Below the pieces are notes generated by a model, which saw only the letters and a program-made list of their open reading frames with translations, did no database searches and had not been told where the DNA came from. This document shows, one piece after another, positions 52,139 to 63,621 of a stretch of DNA of 64,000 nt (the first letter of the stretch is position 1; each line of letters opens with the position of its first letter). This DNA is from Ferirhizobium litorale (lineage in GTDB: Bacteria > Pseudomonadota > Alphaproteobacteria > Rhizobiales > Rhizobiaceae): positions 29,793-93,792 of the forward strand of contig JALDYZ010000016.1 in NCBI GenBank assembly GCA_030028905.1, in the 5' to 3' direction. The position numbers and the translations under genes were made by a program.

Positions 52139-53413
52139 ATGGCACGCATCGTGATGAAATTCGGGGGCACTTCCGTCGCCAATCTTGAGCGCATCCACAA
52201 TGTCGCCCGCCATGTGAAACGTGAAGTCGATGCCGGCAACGAGGTGGCGGTGGTGGTTTCGGCCATGTCGGGCAAGACCAACGAGCTTGTCGATTGGGTG
52301 CAGAATACGCCGAAGGTTGCCGGTTCCAATGTTTCGTTCTTCGATGCCCGGGAATACGACAGCGTCGTTGCGTCCGGCGAACAGGTGACCTCCGGCCTTC
52401 TGGCACTGGCGCTGCAGTCCATGGATATCAATGCACGCTCCTGGCAGGGCTGGCAGATCCCGATCCGAACCGACAATGCCCACGGTGCTGCCCGCATCCT
52501 TGAAATCGATGGCTCGGAGATCATTCGCCGCATGGGGGAGGGCCAGGTGGCGGTCGTCGCCGGCTTCCAGGGCCTCGGGCCCGACAACCGCATCGCGACC
52601 CTTGGACGTGGCGGCTCCGACACTTCGGCGGTTGCCATCGCCGCCGCGGTCAAGGCCGACCGTTGCGACATCTACACTGACGTCGACGGTGTCTATACCA
52701 CCGACCCGAGGGTCGAACCGAAGGCGCGCCGCCTGAAGCGGATCGCGTTCGAAGAAATGCTGGAAATGGCGTCGCTCGGCGCCAAGGTCCTGCAGGTACG
52801 CTCTGTCGAACTGGCCATGGTCCACAAGGTTCGCACCTTCGTGCGGTCCAGTTTCGAAGACCCCGATGCGCCGGGCATGGGTGATCTGCTCAATCCGCCC
52901 GGAACGCTGATTTGTGACGAGGAAGAGATCGTGGAACAGGAAGTCGTAACCGGCATTGCCTATGCCAAGGATGAAGCCCAGATTTCGCTGCGCCGGCTTG
53001 CCGACAGGCCGGGCGTTTCGGCCGCGATCTTCGGCCCGCTCGCCGAAGCCCACATCAATGTCGACATGATCGTGCAGAACATCTCCGAAGACGGTTCGCG
53101 TACCGACATGACCTTCACGGTTCCTTCCGGCGATCTCGCGAAGTCGCTGAAGGTGCTGGAAGATAACAGGGGCAAGATCGGCTACGATGTCGTTCAGAGC
53201 GAATCAGGTCTGGTCAAGGTTTCGGTCATCGGCATCGGCATGCGCAGCCATGCCGGCGTGGCTGCGACCGCTTTTCGTGCACTTGCCGAAAAAGGCATCA
53301 ATATCAAGGCGATCACCACTTCCGAAATCAAGATTTCGATCCTGATCGACAGCCCATATGCCGAACTTGCAGTTCGGACTTTGCATTCTTGCTACGGTCT
53401 CGATAAGAGTTGA
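52139..53413 (+). CDS. lysC: Aspartate kinase
   Basis: A 424-residue aspartokinase, first step of Lys/Thr/Met biosynthesis. Kinase motifs: MARIVMKFGGTSVANLERIH, FDAREYDSVVASGEQVTSGL, TLGRGGSDTSAVAIAAAVKA and TDVDGVYTTDPRVEP. The C-terminal 160 residues are two ACT domains for Lys/Thr feedback (ISLRRLADRPGVSAAIFGPL, KVSVIGIGMRSHAGVAATAF). Length is typical. ptsP lies 88 bases downstream. Confidence 0.95.
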   Translation: MARIVMKFGGTSVANLERIHNVARHVKREVDAGNEVAVVVSAMSGKTNELVDWVQNTPKVAGSNVSFFDAREYDSVVASGEQVTSGLLALALQSMDINARSWQGWQIPIRTDNAHGAARILEIDGSEIIRRMGEGQVAVVAGFQGLGPDNRIATLGRGGSDTSAVAIAAAVKADRCDIYTDVDGVYTTDPRVEPKARRLKRIAFEEMLEMASLGAKVLQVRSVELAMVHKVRTFVRSSFEDPDAPGMGDLLNPPGTLICDEEEIVEQEVVTGIAYAKDEAQISLRRLADRPGVSAAIFGPLAEAHINVDMIVQNISEDGSRTDMTFTVPSGDLAKSLKVLEDNRGKIGYDVVQSESGLVKVSVIGIGMRSHAGVAATAFRALAEKGINIKAITTSEIKISILIDSPYAELAVRTLHSCYGLDKS

Positions 53414-53501
53414 TCGTAGATCCGGCGGCGCTCGTCCCTGACAACGAATTGTGGTCGGGTCCGCGTCGGAGGGGCGTGTCAATATCGGGAGCATACACGC
53501 G

Positions 53502-55769
53502 ATGAGAGACCTGTCTGCAGGTCCGCGCGTTCTCCTCAAGCGGCTTCGCGAACTGATGGCGGAGCCGCTCGAGCCGCAGGAGCGCTTGGACCAGATCGTG
53601 CGCCAGATTGCGCAGAACATGGTTGCCGAAGTGTGCTCCGTGTATGTGCTTCGCGCCGATGGAATTCTCGAACTCTATGCGACCGAAGGTCTCAACAAGG
53701 ATGCCGTGCACCTTGCCCAGCTGAAGATGGGGCAGGGTCTCGTCGGCACGATCGCGGCGTCCGCCCAGCCCCTCAATCTTTCCGACGCCCAGGCCCATCC
53801 TGCCTTCCGCTACCTGCCGGAAACGGGCGAGGAAATCTACCATTCCTTCCTGGGCGCGCCGATCCTGAGGGCCGGACGCACGCTTGGCGTTCTCGTCGTC
53901 CAGAACAAGGCGAGCCGCAACTATCGCGAGGACGAGGTCGAGGCGCTCGAGACGACCGCCATGATCCTCGCCGAGATGATCGCGACCGGCGAGCTGAAGA
54001 AGATCACGCGCCCGGGCCTGGAGCTCGACCTGACGCGCGCGGTGACGATCGATGGCGATGGCTACAACGAGGGGATCGGGCTCGGTTACGTCGTGCTGCA
54101 CGAGCCGCGCGTCGTTGTCACCAATCTTCTCAACGAGGACAGCGACAAGGAAATCAATCGCCTGGCCGATGCCCTGGGATCGCTGCGCATTTCCATCGAC
54201 GACATGCTGTCGCGTCGCGAGATATCCATGGAGGGTGAGCATCGCGAAGTCCTCGAGACCTACCGCATGTTCGCCCACGACCAGGGTTGGGTGCGCAAGC
54301 TGGAAGAGGCGATCCGCAACGGCCTCACTGCAGAGGCGGCGGTCGAAAAGGTGCAGAGCGACACCAAGGCGCGCATGATCCGCCTGACGGATCCCTATCT
54401 GCGCGACCGGATGCATGATTTCGAGGACCTGGCCAATCGGCTGCTGCGGCAGTTGACCGGACACAGACCGCGAACCGTGGCCGAAGGCTTCCCTCAGGAT
54501 GCGATCCTGTTCGTGCGCGCCATGGGCGCCGCCGAGCTCCTCGACTATCCGCGCGAGAACGTGCGCGGTCTTGTCATGGAAGAGGGCGCGGTGACGAGCC
54601 ACGTGGTGATCGTTGCCCGCGCCATGGGAATTCCGGTCGTCGGCCAGGCGGCCGGTGCCGTCGCCCTTGCCGAAAACGGTGATGCCGTGATCATCGATGG
54701 TGACGATGGCAAGGTGCATCTGCGGCCCATGGCAGATCTACAGAAGGCGTACGAGGAGAAAGTGAAGCTCAGGGCCCGCCGGCAGGAGCAGTTCCGCGCA
54801 CTTCGCGCAGTCGAGCCGGTTACCCGCGACGGCAAGCGCATCAACCTGATGATGAATGCCGGGCTTCTGGTCGACCTGCCGCAACTGAGCGAGTCGGGCG
54901 CCGACGGGATCGGCCTGTTCCGTACCGAACTGCAGTTCATGATCTCTTCCACAATGCCGAAGGCGCAGGAGCAGGAAGACTTCTATCGCAGCGTATTGCG
55001 GCAGGCAGCCGGGCGGCCCGTCACCTTCCGGACGCTCGATATCGGCGGCGACAAGGTCGTTTCGTATTTCCGGGCCCATGAAGAGGAAAACCCAGCCCTC
55101 GGCTGGCGTGCGATCCGCCTGTCGCTCGATCGACCGGGTCTGCTGCGTACCCAGTTGCGGGCGCTGCTTCGGGCTGCCGGCGGCACCGAATTGAAGCTGA
55201 TGCTGCCGATGGTGACCGAGGTCGAAGAGATCCGCGCCGTGCGCGACCTGCTGCAGAAGGAAGTGCAGCATATCTCGAAGTTCGGCTATGAACTGCCGCG
55301 GAAACTGCAATTCGGCGCGATGCTCGAGGTTCCGGCCTTGCTTTGGCAATTGGACGAGCTGATGGAGGAGGTCGATTTCGTTTCCGTCGGTTCGAACGAC
55401 CTTTTCCAGTTCTCGATGGCTGTCGACCGCGGCAACGCACGGGTCTCGGATCGCTTTGACGTCCTCGGACGACCGTTTCTCCGGATCCTCCGCGATATCA
55501 CGCGCGCCGGAGAACGTAACCAGACCCCGGTGACCCTCTGCGGCGAAATGGCCAGCAAGCCGCTTTCCGCCATGGCGCTTCTCGGCCTCGGATTCCGTTC
55601 GATCTCCATGTCGCCGACGTCGATCGGCCCGGTCAAGGCAATGTTGCTTGGCCTCGATGTCGACCAGTTGTCGTTGCTGTTGAACGAGGCACTGGACGAC
55701 TACCGATCCCACACATCCGTGCGCGAAATTCTTGCCGGCTTTGCCCAAGAGCACAATATTTCTGTCTGA
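53502..55769 (+). CDS. ptsP: Phosphoenolpyruvate-protein phosphotransferase PtsP (EI-Ntr)
   Basis: A 755-residue enzyme I of the nitrogen PTS, which phosphorylates NPr (PtsO) from PEP. Residues about 20-160 are a GAF domain, known to sense glutamine/2-oxoglutarate in rhizobia. The phospho-His is His367 in [23 protein letters not shown]-binding motifs [15 protein letters not shown] and [20 protein letters not shown] close the protein. ATG 53502 ([15 protein letters not shown]) matches rhizobial starts; GTG 53451 is in frame. Confidence 0.94.
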   Translation: MRDLSAGPRVLLKRLRELMAEPLEPQERLDQIVRQIAQNMVAEVCSVYVLRADGILELYATEGLNKDAVHLAQLKMGQGLVGTIAASAQPLNLSDAQAHPAFRYLPETGEEIYHSFLGAPILRAGRTLGVLVVQNKASRNYREDEVEALETTAMILAEMIATGELKKITRPGLELDLTRAVTIDGDGYNEGIGLGYVVLHEPRVVVTNLLNEDSDKEINRLADALGSLRISIDDMLSRREISMEGEHREVLETYRMFAHDQGWVRKLEEAIRNGLTAEAAVEKVQSDTKARMIRLTDPYLRDRMHDFEDLANRLLRQLTGHRPRTVAEGFPQDAILFVRAMGAAELLDYPRENVRGLVMEEGAVTSHVVIVARAMGIPVVGQAAGAVALAENGDAVIIDGDDGKVHLRPMADLQKAYEEKVKLRARRQEQFRALRAVEPVTRDGKRINLMMNAGLLVDLPQLSESGADGIGLFRTELQFMISSTMPKAQEQEDFYRSVLRQAAGRPVTFRTLDIGGDKVVSYFRAHEEENPALGWRAIRLSLDRPGLLRTQLRALLRAAGGTELKLMLPMVTEVEEIRAVRDLLQKEVQHISKFGYELPRKLQFGAMLEVPALLWQLDELMEEVDFVSVGSNDLFQFSMAVDRGNARVSDRFDVLGRPFLRILRDITRAGERNQTPVTLCGEMASKPLSAMALLGLGFRSISMSPTSIGPVKAMLLGLDVDQLSLLLNEALDDYRSHTSVREILAGFAQEHNISV

Positions 55770-55792
55770 AGATTCATACCCCGGAGCAAAGG

Positions 55793-56872
55793 TTGGCCAA
55801 GCTACCTATCGAGAAGATGCGCGAGTTGGAGCGCCGCTATGGCGAGATCGAGGCGCGCATGTCTGCGGGGCCGGCCGCCGACGTCTACGTAAAACTGGCC
55901 TCGGAGTATTCGGAACTTCAGCCGGTCGTCTCCAAGATCCGTGAGTACGAGAAGGCGCAGGCCGAGATCGCCGATCTCGAGGCGATCCTCTCCGACAAGA
56001 CGATGGATCGCGACATGCGCGACCTCGCTGAGATGGAGCTTCCCGAGGTGGAGGCACGGCTGGAATCCCTGGAACAGGAAATCCAGATCCTGCTGCTGCC
56101 GAAGGACGCCGCGGACGAAAAGAGCGCCATCCTCGAAATTCGAGCCGGCACCGGCGGTTCCGAGGCGGCTCTTTTTGCCGGTGATCTCTTCCGGATGTAT
56201 GAGCGCTTCGCTGCCGCCAACGGGTGGAAGGTCGAGGTGCTGTCGGCGAGCGAGGGCGATGCCGGCGGCTACAAGGAAATCATCGCGACGATCAGCGGCA
56301 AGGGCGTCTTTTCTCGCCTCAAGTTCGAGTCCGGCGTGCATCGGGTCCAGCGGGTGCCGGAAACGGAGGCGAGCGGCCGCATCCACACCTCTGCCGCGAC
56401 GGTCGCCGTGCTGCCGGAAGCGGAGGAAATCGATATCGACATCCGCCCGGAAGACATCCGTATCGACACGATGCGCTCTTCCGGGGCTGGCGGGCAGCAC
56501 GTCAACACCACCGATTCCGCGGTACGCGTCACCCACCTGCCCACCGGCATCATCGTCACCAGTTCGGAGAAGTCCCAACACCAGAACCGTGCCAAGGCCA
56601 TGCAGGTCTTGCGCTCGCGGCTCTACGACATCGAGCGTCAGAAGGCTGAGAGCGAGCGCTCCGCCGACCGCAAGAGCCAGGTCGGTTCAGGCGATCGTTC
56701 CGAGCGCATCCGCACCTACAACTTTCCGCAGGGGCGGGTGACAGACCACCGCATCAACCTGACGCTTTACAAGCTCGACCGCATGATGGAAGGCGAAATC
56801 GACGAAGTCGTCGATGCGCTGCGTGCCGACTACCAGGCGGGGCAACTCGCTCAACTCGGTGAACAGGGTTAA
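55793..56872 (+). CDS. prfA: Peptide chain release factor 1
   Basis: A 359-residue factor terminating at UAA/UAG. The GGQ motif is [15 protein letters not shown] at residues 233-235, the codon-reading PxT is PET in [15 protein letters not shown]. Start is TTG with GGAG eight bases upstream, giving [19 protein letters not shown]. The next gene encodes the methylase of its GGQ glutamine, five bases downstream. Confidence 0.96.
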   Translation: MAKLPIEKMRELERRYGEIEARMSAGPAADVYVKLASEYSELQPVVSKIREYEKAQAEIADLEAILSDKTMDRDMRDLAEMELPEVEARLESLEQEIQILLLPKDAADEKSAILEIRAGTGGSEAALFAGDLFRMYERFAAANGWKVEVLSASEGDAGGYKEIIATISGKGVFSRLKFESGVHRVQRVPETEASGRIHTSAATVAVLPEAEEIDIDIRPEDIRIDTMRSSGAGGQHVNTTDSAVRVTHLPTGIIVTSSEKSQHQNRAKAMQVLRSRLYDIERQKAESERSADRKSQVGSGDRSERIRTYNFPQGRVTDHRINLTLYKLDRMMEGEIDEVVDALRADYQAGQLAQLGEQG

Positions 56873-56877
56873 CGGAG

Positions 56878-57747
56878 ATGCAGGAGACCGCCTCCGCTTA
56901 CGTCCGCGAGGCACGACGCCGTTTCCAGGAGGCAGGAATCGCGGATGCCGCCTTCGATGCGCGGGTTCTCGTAGCCGGCATTCTCGAATTTTCCGGGGCC
57001 GACCTGGTGCTCAGGGGCGACGACCCCGTGCCGGGAGATGTCTCTGCGCGCATAAAGGCCGCAATAGAACGGCGGCTTGCACGCGAGCCCGTCCACCGTA
57101 TCCTTGGCCGGCGCGACTTCTATGGTCTCGAGCTCGGACTATCATCCGGCACGCTGGAGCCACGGCCGGACACCGAGTTGCTGGTCGACAGGGTGCTGCC
57201 GCACCTCAAGGCTATCGTTTCTGAGAAGGGAAGTGCACGCGTTCTCGATCTCGGGACCGGGACCGGGGCTATCTGCCTGGCGCTGCTTCATGAATGTCCG
57301 CAGGCTACCGGGGTGGGGGCCGATATTTCCGCCGATGCGTTGTCGACTGCGCGTGCCAACGCGGAGAAGAATGGTCTGGGCGGACGGTTCGAGGGGGTGC
57401 AAAGTTCGTGGTTTGAAAAAATCGACGGACTCTATGATGTCATCGTCTCAAATCCGCCCTATATTGTGACTAGTGTCATTGAGACGCTTGAGCCGGAAGT
57501 AAGGGATTTCGATCCGCCGGCAGCGTTGGATGGCGGCACCGATGGCCTTGATGCCTATCGGGCAATTGCCGCAGGCGCGAAGCAGTATCTGCATTCGCAA
57601 GGTTTGGTCGGTCTAGAAATCGGCTATGACCAGAAGGATCCGGTAACGGCTATTTTCTTGTCACAGGGTTTCAATCTCCTTGAGGAGGCAAAGGATCTCG
57701 GCGGAAACGACCGTGTCCTATTGTTCTGTTGCAACAGTTCGAACTGA
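56878..57747 (+). CDS. prmC: Release factor glutamine methyltransferase
   Basis: A 289-residue enzyme that methylates the GGQ Gln of release factors. Motif I is ARVLDLGTGTGAICLALLHE, and the substrate-binding NPPY lies in YDVIVSNPPYIVTSVIETLE. REPVHRILGRRDFYGLELGL is the family hinge. It pairs with prfA in one operon. Confidence 0.94.
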   Translation: MQETASAYVREARRRFQEAGIADAAFDARVLVAGILEFSGADLVLRGDDPVPGDVSARIKAAIERRLAREPVHRILGRRDFYGLELGLSSGTLEPRPDTELLVDRVLPHLKAIVSEKGSARVLDLGTGTGAICLALLHECPQATGVGADISADALSTARANAEKNGLGGRFEGVQSSWFEKIDGLYDVIVSNPPYIVTSVIETLEPEVRDFDPPAALDGGTDGLDAYRAIAAGAKQYLHSQGLVGLEIGYDQKDPVTAIFLSQGFNLLEEAKDLGGNDRVLLFCCNSSN

Positions 57748-58075
57748 AATTTTGCACTCTCCCAAGATAATTTGCCGGTGCAAAGAAAAGGCTTGGATTT
57801 CCGAATGAAGCGGGATAGGTTGCGCTTACGCGCCGGGCAGCTGGGAAGAGCGGAGATTCGTTCGGGTCTGGGTCGGCCTCGGGGTTGGTTCTTTAGCGAG
57901 AGCTTAAGCGGTAGAACATCTCCCGGTGCGCGAATCAGTCAACTTGACTTTAACCAGCGGCGGCGGGCGCATTAGCGCTTCATGCTTGCGGCACGCGGGG
58001 CTGTGGTGCGGGTATCTCCCACCTGGCGGCGTTGCCACGTAATCAGCAAAACAAGAGAATTCAGGTGAGCGATCG
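57748..58075. other. Intergenic region upstream of the DUF4167 gene
   Basis: 328 bases. A 67-codon frame (57,772-57,975) is Arg-rich and lacks a ribosome site, so I do not call it. A CTTGAC hexamer at 57,944 could be a -35 element, but no matching -10 is clear. Confidence 0.5.
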
Positions 58076-58738
58076 ATGAGATCAGGACAGCAAAACAAGC
58101 GCAGCCGGGGGCGTGGAAGCAATAACAACAACAATAACAACAACAACAACTATAACCGGAAGGGGTCGAATCCGTTGACGCGGACGTACGACAGTTCCGG
58201 TCCCGATGTGAAGATTCGCGGAACCGCTCAGTATATAGCTGAAAAATATGCTGGCCTTGCACGCGACGCCCAGAGCTCAGGCGACCGGGTCATGGCGGAA
58301 AACTATCTCCAGCATGCCGAGCATTACAATCGTATCGTCGCATCGGCCCAGTCGCAGATGCAGGAGCGGTTCCAGCGCGAAGAGCGCCAGGATGCCAACG
58401 ACCGTGACGCGGACGAGGTGGACACTCTTGCGACTGCCGACGAGCCAGCTTCCGTCGTGGTCAGCGCTCCAGCCGCACCGGCACCGGCACCGGCGGTGAT
58501 CGATGGTTCCGGACCGCAGCCGGTCATCGAGGGAACGCCGGTCGAGGTGAGCATGGAGGAAGAATCCGCCGCTGCTGCCCAACCCGCTCCTGGCCGTGAA
58601 AAGGCGCCGTCGCGCCGACGCAGCTCTTCAAGTCGCCCGCGCCGCGAACCGCGGTCCGGCACCGGTGCGGCCAAGGCGGAGGCCGGCGAACCCTCAGAAG
58701 CGCCGGGCGCGCCGACGTTGGAACCGGCTTCGGAATAG
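58076..58738 (+). CDS. DUF4167 domain protein with poly-asparagine tract
   Basis: A 220-residue protein. Basic N-terminus MRSGQQNKRSRGRGS is followed by a run of ten Asn, then the DUF4167 core NPLTRTYDSSGPDVKIRGTA, QYIAEKYAGLARDAQSSGDR and AENYLQHAEHYNRI. The C-terminal 100 residues are Ala/Pro/Ser/Glu-rich and disordered, ending basic. The basic ends suggest nucleic-acid or ribosome binding; function is not established. A strong terminator follows. Confidence 0.87.
   Translation: MRSGQQNKRSRGRGSNNNNNNNNNNYNRKGSNPLTRTYDSSGPDVKIRGTAQYIAEKYAGLARDAQSSGDRVMAENYLQHAEHYNRIVASAQSQMQERFQREERQDANDRDADEVDTLATADEPASVVVSAPAAPAPAPAVIDGSGPQPVIEGTPVEVSMEEESAAAAQPAPGREKAPSRRRSSSSRPRREPRSGTGAAKAEAGEPSEAPGAPTLEPASE
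58118..58152 (+). repeat. AAC/AAT trinucleotide microsatellite
   Basis: Codons AAT/AAC repeat about ten times in a row (for example AACAACAACAATAAC), coding the Asn run in the DUF4167 protein. Mixed AAC and AAT limits pure slippage. Confidence 0.8.
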
Positions 58739-58771
58739 CGCGATTTCGATCTGCAATGGCATTTATCAAAA

Positions 58772-58798
58772 ACTCCGGGCCTCGCCCCGGAGTTTTTT
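58772..58798 (+). terminator. Intrinsic terminator after the DUF4167 gene
   Basis: An 8-bp stem ACTCCGGG/CCCGGAGT with six-base loop, directly followed by TTTTTT. Flanking A residues extend the stem. Confidence 0.88.
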
Positions 58799-58965
58799 CG
58801 TGCAATGGCCTCTTTAAACAAAAAAAATCCTGCACCATATGATCCTCGAGGCGAGAGGTGCGGACCGGTTTCCGGCTTCGGAGCCAAGGGTTTGCCTTCA
58901 CGGGAACCCTTTCCTGAACCGTCGTTTCGTGCCGACCGGGCGAGGCGACCTATGGAGGTGTTGAA

Positions 58966-61569
58966 ATGAATATCGAAAAATATTCCGAACGTGTCCGCGG
59001 TTTCCTGCAGTCCGCGCAGACCTATGCGCTGGCGGAAGGCCATCAGCAATTTACTCCTGAGCACGTGCTCAAGGTGCTGCTCGACGACGACCAGGGGATG
59101 GCTGCATCCCTGATCGAACGCGCCGGAGGCAATCCGAAAGAAGCTCGGCTGGCCAATGACGCGGCGCTTGCAAAGCTTCCCAAAGTCAGCGGCGGCAGTG
59201 GGCAGGTCTACCTGTCGCAACCTCTTGCGCGCATCTTCTCGACCGCCGAGGAAGCTGCCAAGAAGGCCGGCGACAGCTTCGTGACCGTCGAGCGACTGCT
59301 CGTGGCGCTTGCCATTGAACCTACGGCTTCCACATCCGATACCCTGAAGAAGGCCGGCGTCACGCCGCAGGCGCTGAACCAAGTGATCAATGATGTCCGC
59401 AAGGGCCGGACCGCCGATAGTGCGAACGCCGAGCAGGGTTTCGATTCGCTGAAGAAATATGCCCGAGACCTGACAGCGGAGGCGCGCGAAGGCAAGCTCG
59501 ATCCGGTGATCGGACGCGACGACGAAATACGCCGCACGATCCAGGTCCTGTCGCGGCGCACCAAGAATAACCCCGTGCTGATCGGCGAGCCCGGCGTCGG
59601 CAAGACCGCCATCGCCGAAGGCCTGGCGCTGCGCATCGTCAATGGCGATGTGCCGGAATCCCTAAAGGACAAGCGATTGATGGCGCTCGACATGGGCGCC
59701 CTGATCGCGGGTGCGAAGTATCGTGGCGAGTTCGAGGAGCGGCTGAAGGCCGTGCTCAACGAGGTGCAGTCGGAAAACGGCGAGATCATCCTGTTCATCG
59801 ACGAGATGCACACCCTGGTCGGAGCCGGAAAGGCGGACGGCGCGATGGATGCCTCGAACCTGCTGAAGCCGGCGCTCGCTCGCGGCGAGTTGCACTGCAT
59901 CGGCGCGACCACGCTCGATGAGTACCGCAAGCACGTCGAGAAGGATCCGGCGCTTGCCCGCCGCTTCCAGCCGGTGTTCGTCGACGAGCCGACGGTCGAG
60001 GACACGATTTCGATCTTGCGCGGGCTGAAGGAAAAATACGAGCAGCACCACAAGGTCCGGATTTCCGATTCGGCGCTGGTCGCCGCTGCAACGCTTTCCA
60101 ACCGCTACATCACCGACCGGTTCCTGCCCGACAAGGCGATTGATCTGGTGGACGAAGCGGCGTCGCGGTTGCGCATGCAGGTCGATTCGAAACCCGAGGA
60201 ACTCGACGAACTTGATCGCCGCATCATCCAGCTCAAGATCGAACGGGAAGCACTGAAGAAGGAGACCGACCCCGCGTCGATCGACCGGCTCGCCCGGCTC
60301 GAGATCGATCTTGCTTCGCTGGAAGAGGAAGCGGGTGCGCTGACGGCGCGCTGGCAGGCGGAAAAGCGTAAGCTCGGGCTTGCCGCAGACCTGAAAAAGG
60401 ATCTCGATGATGCCCGCAACGAACTCGCCATTGCCCAGCGCAAGGGAGAGTTCCAGCGCGCCGGCGAACTCGCCTATGGCGTGATCCCGGATCTGGAAAG
60501 GCAACTGAAGGAGGCCGAAGAGCAGGATCAGTCCGGTCCGGCGTCGATGGTCCAGGAGGTCGTCACGCCCGACAACATCGCACATATCGTGTCGCGCTGG
60601 ACAGGCATCCCGGTCGACAAGATGCTGGAAGGCGAACGCGAGAAGCTGCTCAGGATGGAGGACGAACTGGCGAAATCGGTCATCGGCCAGGGTGACGCGG
60701 TCCAGGCGGTTTCGCGGGCAGTGCGGCGTGCTCGTGCCGGGCTGCAGGATCCGAACCGGCCGATCGGCTCGTTCATTTTCCTCGGCCCGACCGGCGTTGG
60801 TAAGACGGAGCTTACCAAGGCGCTCGCCCGCTTCCTGTTTGACGACGAGACCGCGATGGTGCGCATGGACATGTCGGAGTACATGGAAAAGCATTCCGTG
60901 GCCCGGCTGATCGGTGCGCCTCCAGGTTATGTCGGCTACGAGGAAGGCGGTGCATTGACGGAAGCCGTCCGCCGCCGTCCCTATCAGGTCGTGCTGTTCG
61001 ACGAGATCGAGAAGGCCCATCCGGACGTCTTCAACGTGCTGTTGCAGGTGCTCGACGACGGTCGTCTGACCGATGGTCAGGGCCGCACGGTCGATTTCAG
61101 GAACACGATGATCATCATGACCTCCAACCTCGGCGCCGAATATTTGACGGCGCTCGGTGAGGACGAGGACAGCGATGCGGTGCGCGACCAGGTCATGGAT
61201 GTTGTAAAATCCGCGTTCCGGCCGGAGTTCCTCAACCGTGTCGACGAAATCATCCTGTTCCACCGCCTGCATCGCAGGGAAATGGGGGCTATCGTCGATA
61301 TACAGCTGAAGCGACTCGTCGCACTGCTGGCGGAGCGCAAGATCTCGATCGAACTCGACGAGGAAGCCCGCAGCTGGCTTGCCGACAAGGGTTACGATCC
61401 GGTCTATGGTGCCCGTCCGTTGAAGCGGGTGATCCAGAAATACGTCCAGGATCCGCTCGCGGAAAAGATCCTCGGCGGCAGCATCCCGGACGGATCGCAG
61501 GTGAAGGTGACCGCCGGGTCCGATCGCCTGCTGTTTTCGGTGAAGGCGCCGGTCAGCAAGGCGGCGTAA
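58966..61569 (+). CDS. clpB: ATP-dependent disaggregase ClpB
   Basis: An 867-residue Hsp100 that pulls proteins from aggregates with DnaK. Residues 1-145 form the Clp N domain. AAA1 has Walker [10 protein letters not shown] (about 208-216) and [15 protein letters not shown]. Residues about 400-530 are the coiled-coil M domain, which is specific to ClpB rather than ClpA. AAA2 has [20 protein letters not shown] (about 605-624) and [15 protein letters not shown]. No IGF/L ClpP loop is seen. It is a single gene between terminators; I find no clear heat-shock promoter. Confidence 0.97.
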   Translation: MNIEKYSERVRGFLQSAQTYALAEGHQQFTPEHVLKVLLDDDQGMAASLIERAGGNPKEARLANDAALAKLPKVSGGSGQVYLSQPLARIFSTAEEAAKKAGDSFVTVERLLVALAIEPTASTSDTLKKAGVTPQALNQVINDVRKGRTADSANAEQGFDSLKKYARDLTAEAREGKLDPVIGRDDEIRRTIQVLSRRTKNNPVLIGEPGVGKTAIAEGLALRIVNGDVPESLKDKRLMALDMGALIAGAKYRGEFEERLKAVLNEVQSENGEIILFIDEMHTLVGAGKADGAMDASNLLKPALARGELHCIGATTLDEYRKHVEKDPALARRFQPVFVDEPTVEDTISILRGLKEKYEQHHKVRISDSALVAAATLSNRYITDRFLPDKAIDLVDEAASRLRMQVDSKPEELDELDRRIIQLKIEREALKKETDPASIDRLARLEIDLASLEEEAGALTARWQAEKRKLGLAADLKKDLDDARNELAIAQRKGEFQRAGELAYGVIPDLERQLKEAEEQDQSGPASMVQEVVTPDNIAHIVSRWTGIPVDKMLEGEREKLLRMEDELAKSVIGQGDAVQAVSRAVRRARAGLQDPNRPIGSFIFLGPTGVGKTELTKALARFLFDDETAMVRMDMSEYMEKHSVARLIGAPPGYVGYEEGGALTEAVRRRPYQVVLFDEIEKAHPDVFNVLLQVLDDGRLTDGQGRTVDFRNTMIIMTSNLGAEYLTALGEDEDSDAVRDQVMDVVKSAFRPEFLNRVDEIILFHRLHRREMGAIVDIQLKRLVALLAERKISIELDEEARSWLADKGYDPVYGARPLKRVIQKYVQDPLAEKILGGSIPDGSQVKVTAGSDRLLFSVKAPVSKAA

Positions 61570-61591
61570 CCACGTTGGCGTTGGAAACAAG

Positions 61592-61617
61592 AATGGCGGC
61601 TCCCGGCCGCCATTTTT
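61592..61617 (+). terminator. Intrinsic terminator after clpB
   Basis: A stem AATGGCGGC/GCCGCCATT with a five-base loop, then TTTTT. It also lies between clpB and the convergent M23 gene. Confidence 0.87.
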
Positions 61618-61674
61618 CATAGCGGCTGCAAGAAGTGCCTTGAACATCTCTACCGATGAGGGGTTGCAGGTGCT

Positions 61675-63621
61675 CTACTTGGTGGCGACCTGCCTGGCCT
61701 TGTCGTTGCCGAGCAGCGCATCGATGCGCTTGCGCTCGACCTCGAACTGGGCCAGGGCCTTGCCCTCGAGCGACTTTCCGCCGGGCAGGCGGATCTTCAT
61801 CGCATCGACCTTGGTGCCGTTGACGATCAGTTCGTAGTGCAGGTGGGCGCCCGTGGATAGACCGGTCGACCCGACATAGCCGATCACCTGACCCTGGGTT
61901 ACCCGAGCGCCTGGCCGCACACCCTTGGCGATGGCGCTCTGGTGGTTATAGGACGAGACGTATCCGTTGGCATGGCGGATCAGGGTCTGGTTGCCGTAGC
62001 CCGAAGCCCAACCCGCCCTTTCGACGACGCCATTGCCGGTGGCAATGATCGGGGTGCCGCGCGGTGCCGCCCAGTCGGTTCCCGTATGCATGCGCGAGAA
62101 CCCGAGGACCGGATGCCGGCGCATGCCGAAGCCGGACGAAAAACGGCCGTTCGGGACGGGGTTGCGCAACAGGAACTGGCGGACGCTCTTGCCGTCTTCG
62201 TCGAAATAGTCGATCGCGCCGTCCGGATCCTGGAAGCGATAGAAGCGGGTGTCGGTGTCGCCGAAATGGGCGTTGACGAACAGCAACTCCGAGTCGGCCG
62301 TCGCCTTGCCGCTGTCATCGGCGACGGAGAAGAACGCCTCCAGCGTATCGCTCGGCTTCAGCTGTGCCTGGAAGTCGACGTTGCTGGCCAGCAGCTTGAC
62401 GACCAGCGCCGTCATGTCGGTGGTCATGCCGTAGGAAAGTGCCGCGCGGTAGATGCCGTCGTAGATCCGCGGCAATTCGCGACCGGAGGGCACCGGCGCT
62501 GCGCCGCCGTCGAATGCCGACGCGACGGCATCGAGCATCGGGGGCTCGGCGCCGGGCACGAACCGGCCCTTGTCGTCGATGGCTACCGTCAGCAGATGGC
62601 TGCCGCGGCGATAGACGCTGGCGCGGACGATACGTGCCTCTTCGCCCTGCTGGATGATGCCCATCCGGAGCACATCGCCCTGCGACAAGTCGGGCGCCCG
62701 CAGTTGCGCAAACAGGGCGCCGGACATGTCTTCCGCCTGGGCCTTCGCATAACCGGCATTGACGAGCAGGGTCGTGATCGGCGCCGCGCGACGCACCGGG
62801 ATGATGTCGTCGGCATATTCGGGCGTCTGCGAAGTGAGGGTCTCCGGCGCCGAAACCGTCATGTTCTCCTCGACGACGCGGGCCGCCAGGCCTTCGGCAA
62901 TGTCGAGATCGCCGGAATCGGCTGCGAAGCGCTGCGGATCCACGTAGTAGAGCGCTGAAACCTGGATATTGCCATCGGTCAGCACGGAGCCGTTCGAGCG
63001 GACGTTTTCCTCGACCTCGTCGAGGGTCATCGACGGCGCATAGGGGAAGGGCAAGTCCTTCACCGGAAACGCGATGGTCTTGAGGCTTACCTCGGACTCG
63101 ACATCCGAGCCATAGAGCGCGCCGGTCCGGTTGATCGCGGCCGCCGCCTTCTCGTCGGTCGAGAATATCGCCAGCGGATCGAAGGCCGGATATTCCTGGT
63201 CCTGGATGGAATGGCTTGCCGCGAGCGCCATGGTCACATGGGCGAAGGGCTTGCGCCGAACGACTTCCTTTTCGCCGTCGTGGACGACCGTCGAGACTTC
63301 CATGATCGACCGGTCGGTGGGCTTGGCGGCGATGTTCGCCGCGACCAACCGTCCGCCTCGCTTGACATCGTCATCTTCGTCCTGCGCGGCATTCGACGGC
63401 GCGACGCTGGCATAGGCTTCGGCGGGAATGGCGAGTTGCTGGCGCCCGTCGAGTGCGGCAAACAGCGCAACGCCCATGAGAATGCTGGAGGTGATCCCGG
63501 TGAGAAAGGTGCCCGAAAGCCAGCGCAGCGATATCTCGCGCCGGTCAGGAGCCTTGCGTCCATCTGCGAGGATGGGCGGCTCGTTGCCGAGCGATTGGAT
63601 CATGGTCCTGTCAGTCGTCAT
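61675..63621 (-). CDS. M23-family metallopeptidase (murein DD-endopeptidase type)
   Basis: A 648-residue envelope protein. One N-terminal transmembrane helix lies at residues about 35-55 (LSGTFLTGITSSILMGVALF). A long middle region has LysM/OapA-like folds. The C-terminal LytM domain carries zinc ligands in SRMHTGTDWAAPRGTP and GAHLHYELIVNG, both intact. Such enzymes cut peptide crosslinks to permit wall growth. The C-terminal coil ends VERKRIDALLGNDKARQVATK. It is convergent with clpB. Confidence 0.88.
   Translation of the reverse strand: MTTDRTMIQSLGNEPPILADGRKAPDRREISLRWLSGTFLTGITSSILMGVALFAALDGRQQLAIPAEAYASVAPSNAAQDEDDDVKRGGRLVAANIAAKPTDRSIMEVSTVVHDGEKEVVRRKPFAHVTMALAASHSIQDQEYPAFDPLAIFSTDEKAAAAINRTGALYGSDVESEVSLKTIAFPVKDLPFPYAPSMTLDEVEENVRSNGSVLTDGNIQVSALYYVDPQRFAADSGDLDIAEGLAARVVEENMTVSAPETLTSQTPEYADDIIPVRRAAPITTLLVNAGYAKAQAEDMSGALFAQLRAPDLSQGDVLRMGIIQQGEEARIVRASVYRRGSHLLTVAIDDKGRFVPGAEPPMLDAVASAFDGGAAPVPSGRELPRIYDGIYRAALSYGMTTDMTALVVKLLASNVDFQAQLKPSDTLEAFFSVADDSGKATADSELLFVNAHFGDTDTRFYRFQDPDGAIDYFDEDGKSVRQFLLRNPVPNGRFSSGFGMRRHPVLGFSRMHTGTDWAAPRGTPIIATGNGVVERAGWASGYGNQTLIRHANGYVSSYNHQSAIAKGVRPGARVTQGQVIGYVGSTGLSTGAHLHYELIVNGTKVDAMKIRLPGGKSLEGKALAQFEVERKRIDALLGNDKARQVATK

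Noticed and set aside
57772..57975. 67-codon plus-strand frame before the DUF4167 gene
   Set aside because: Arg/Gly-rich, no ribosome site, no family-like pattern.
59662..61647. 661-codon minus-strand frame opposite clpB
   Set aside because: Antisense shadow of a highly conserved ClpB.
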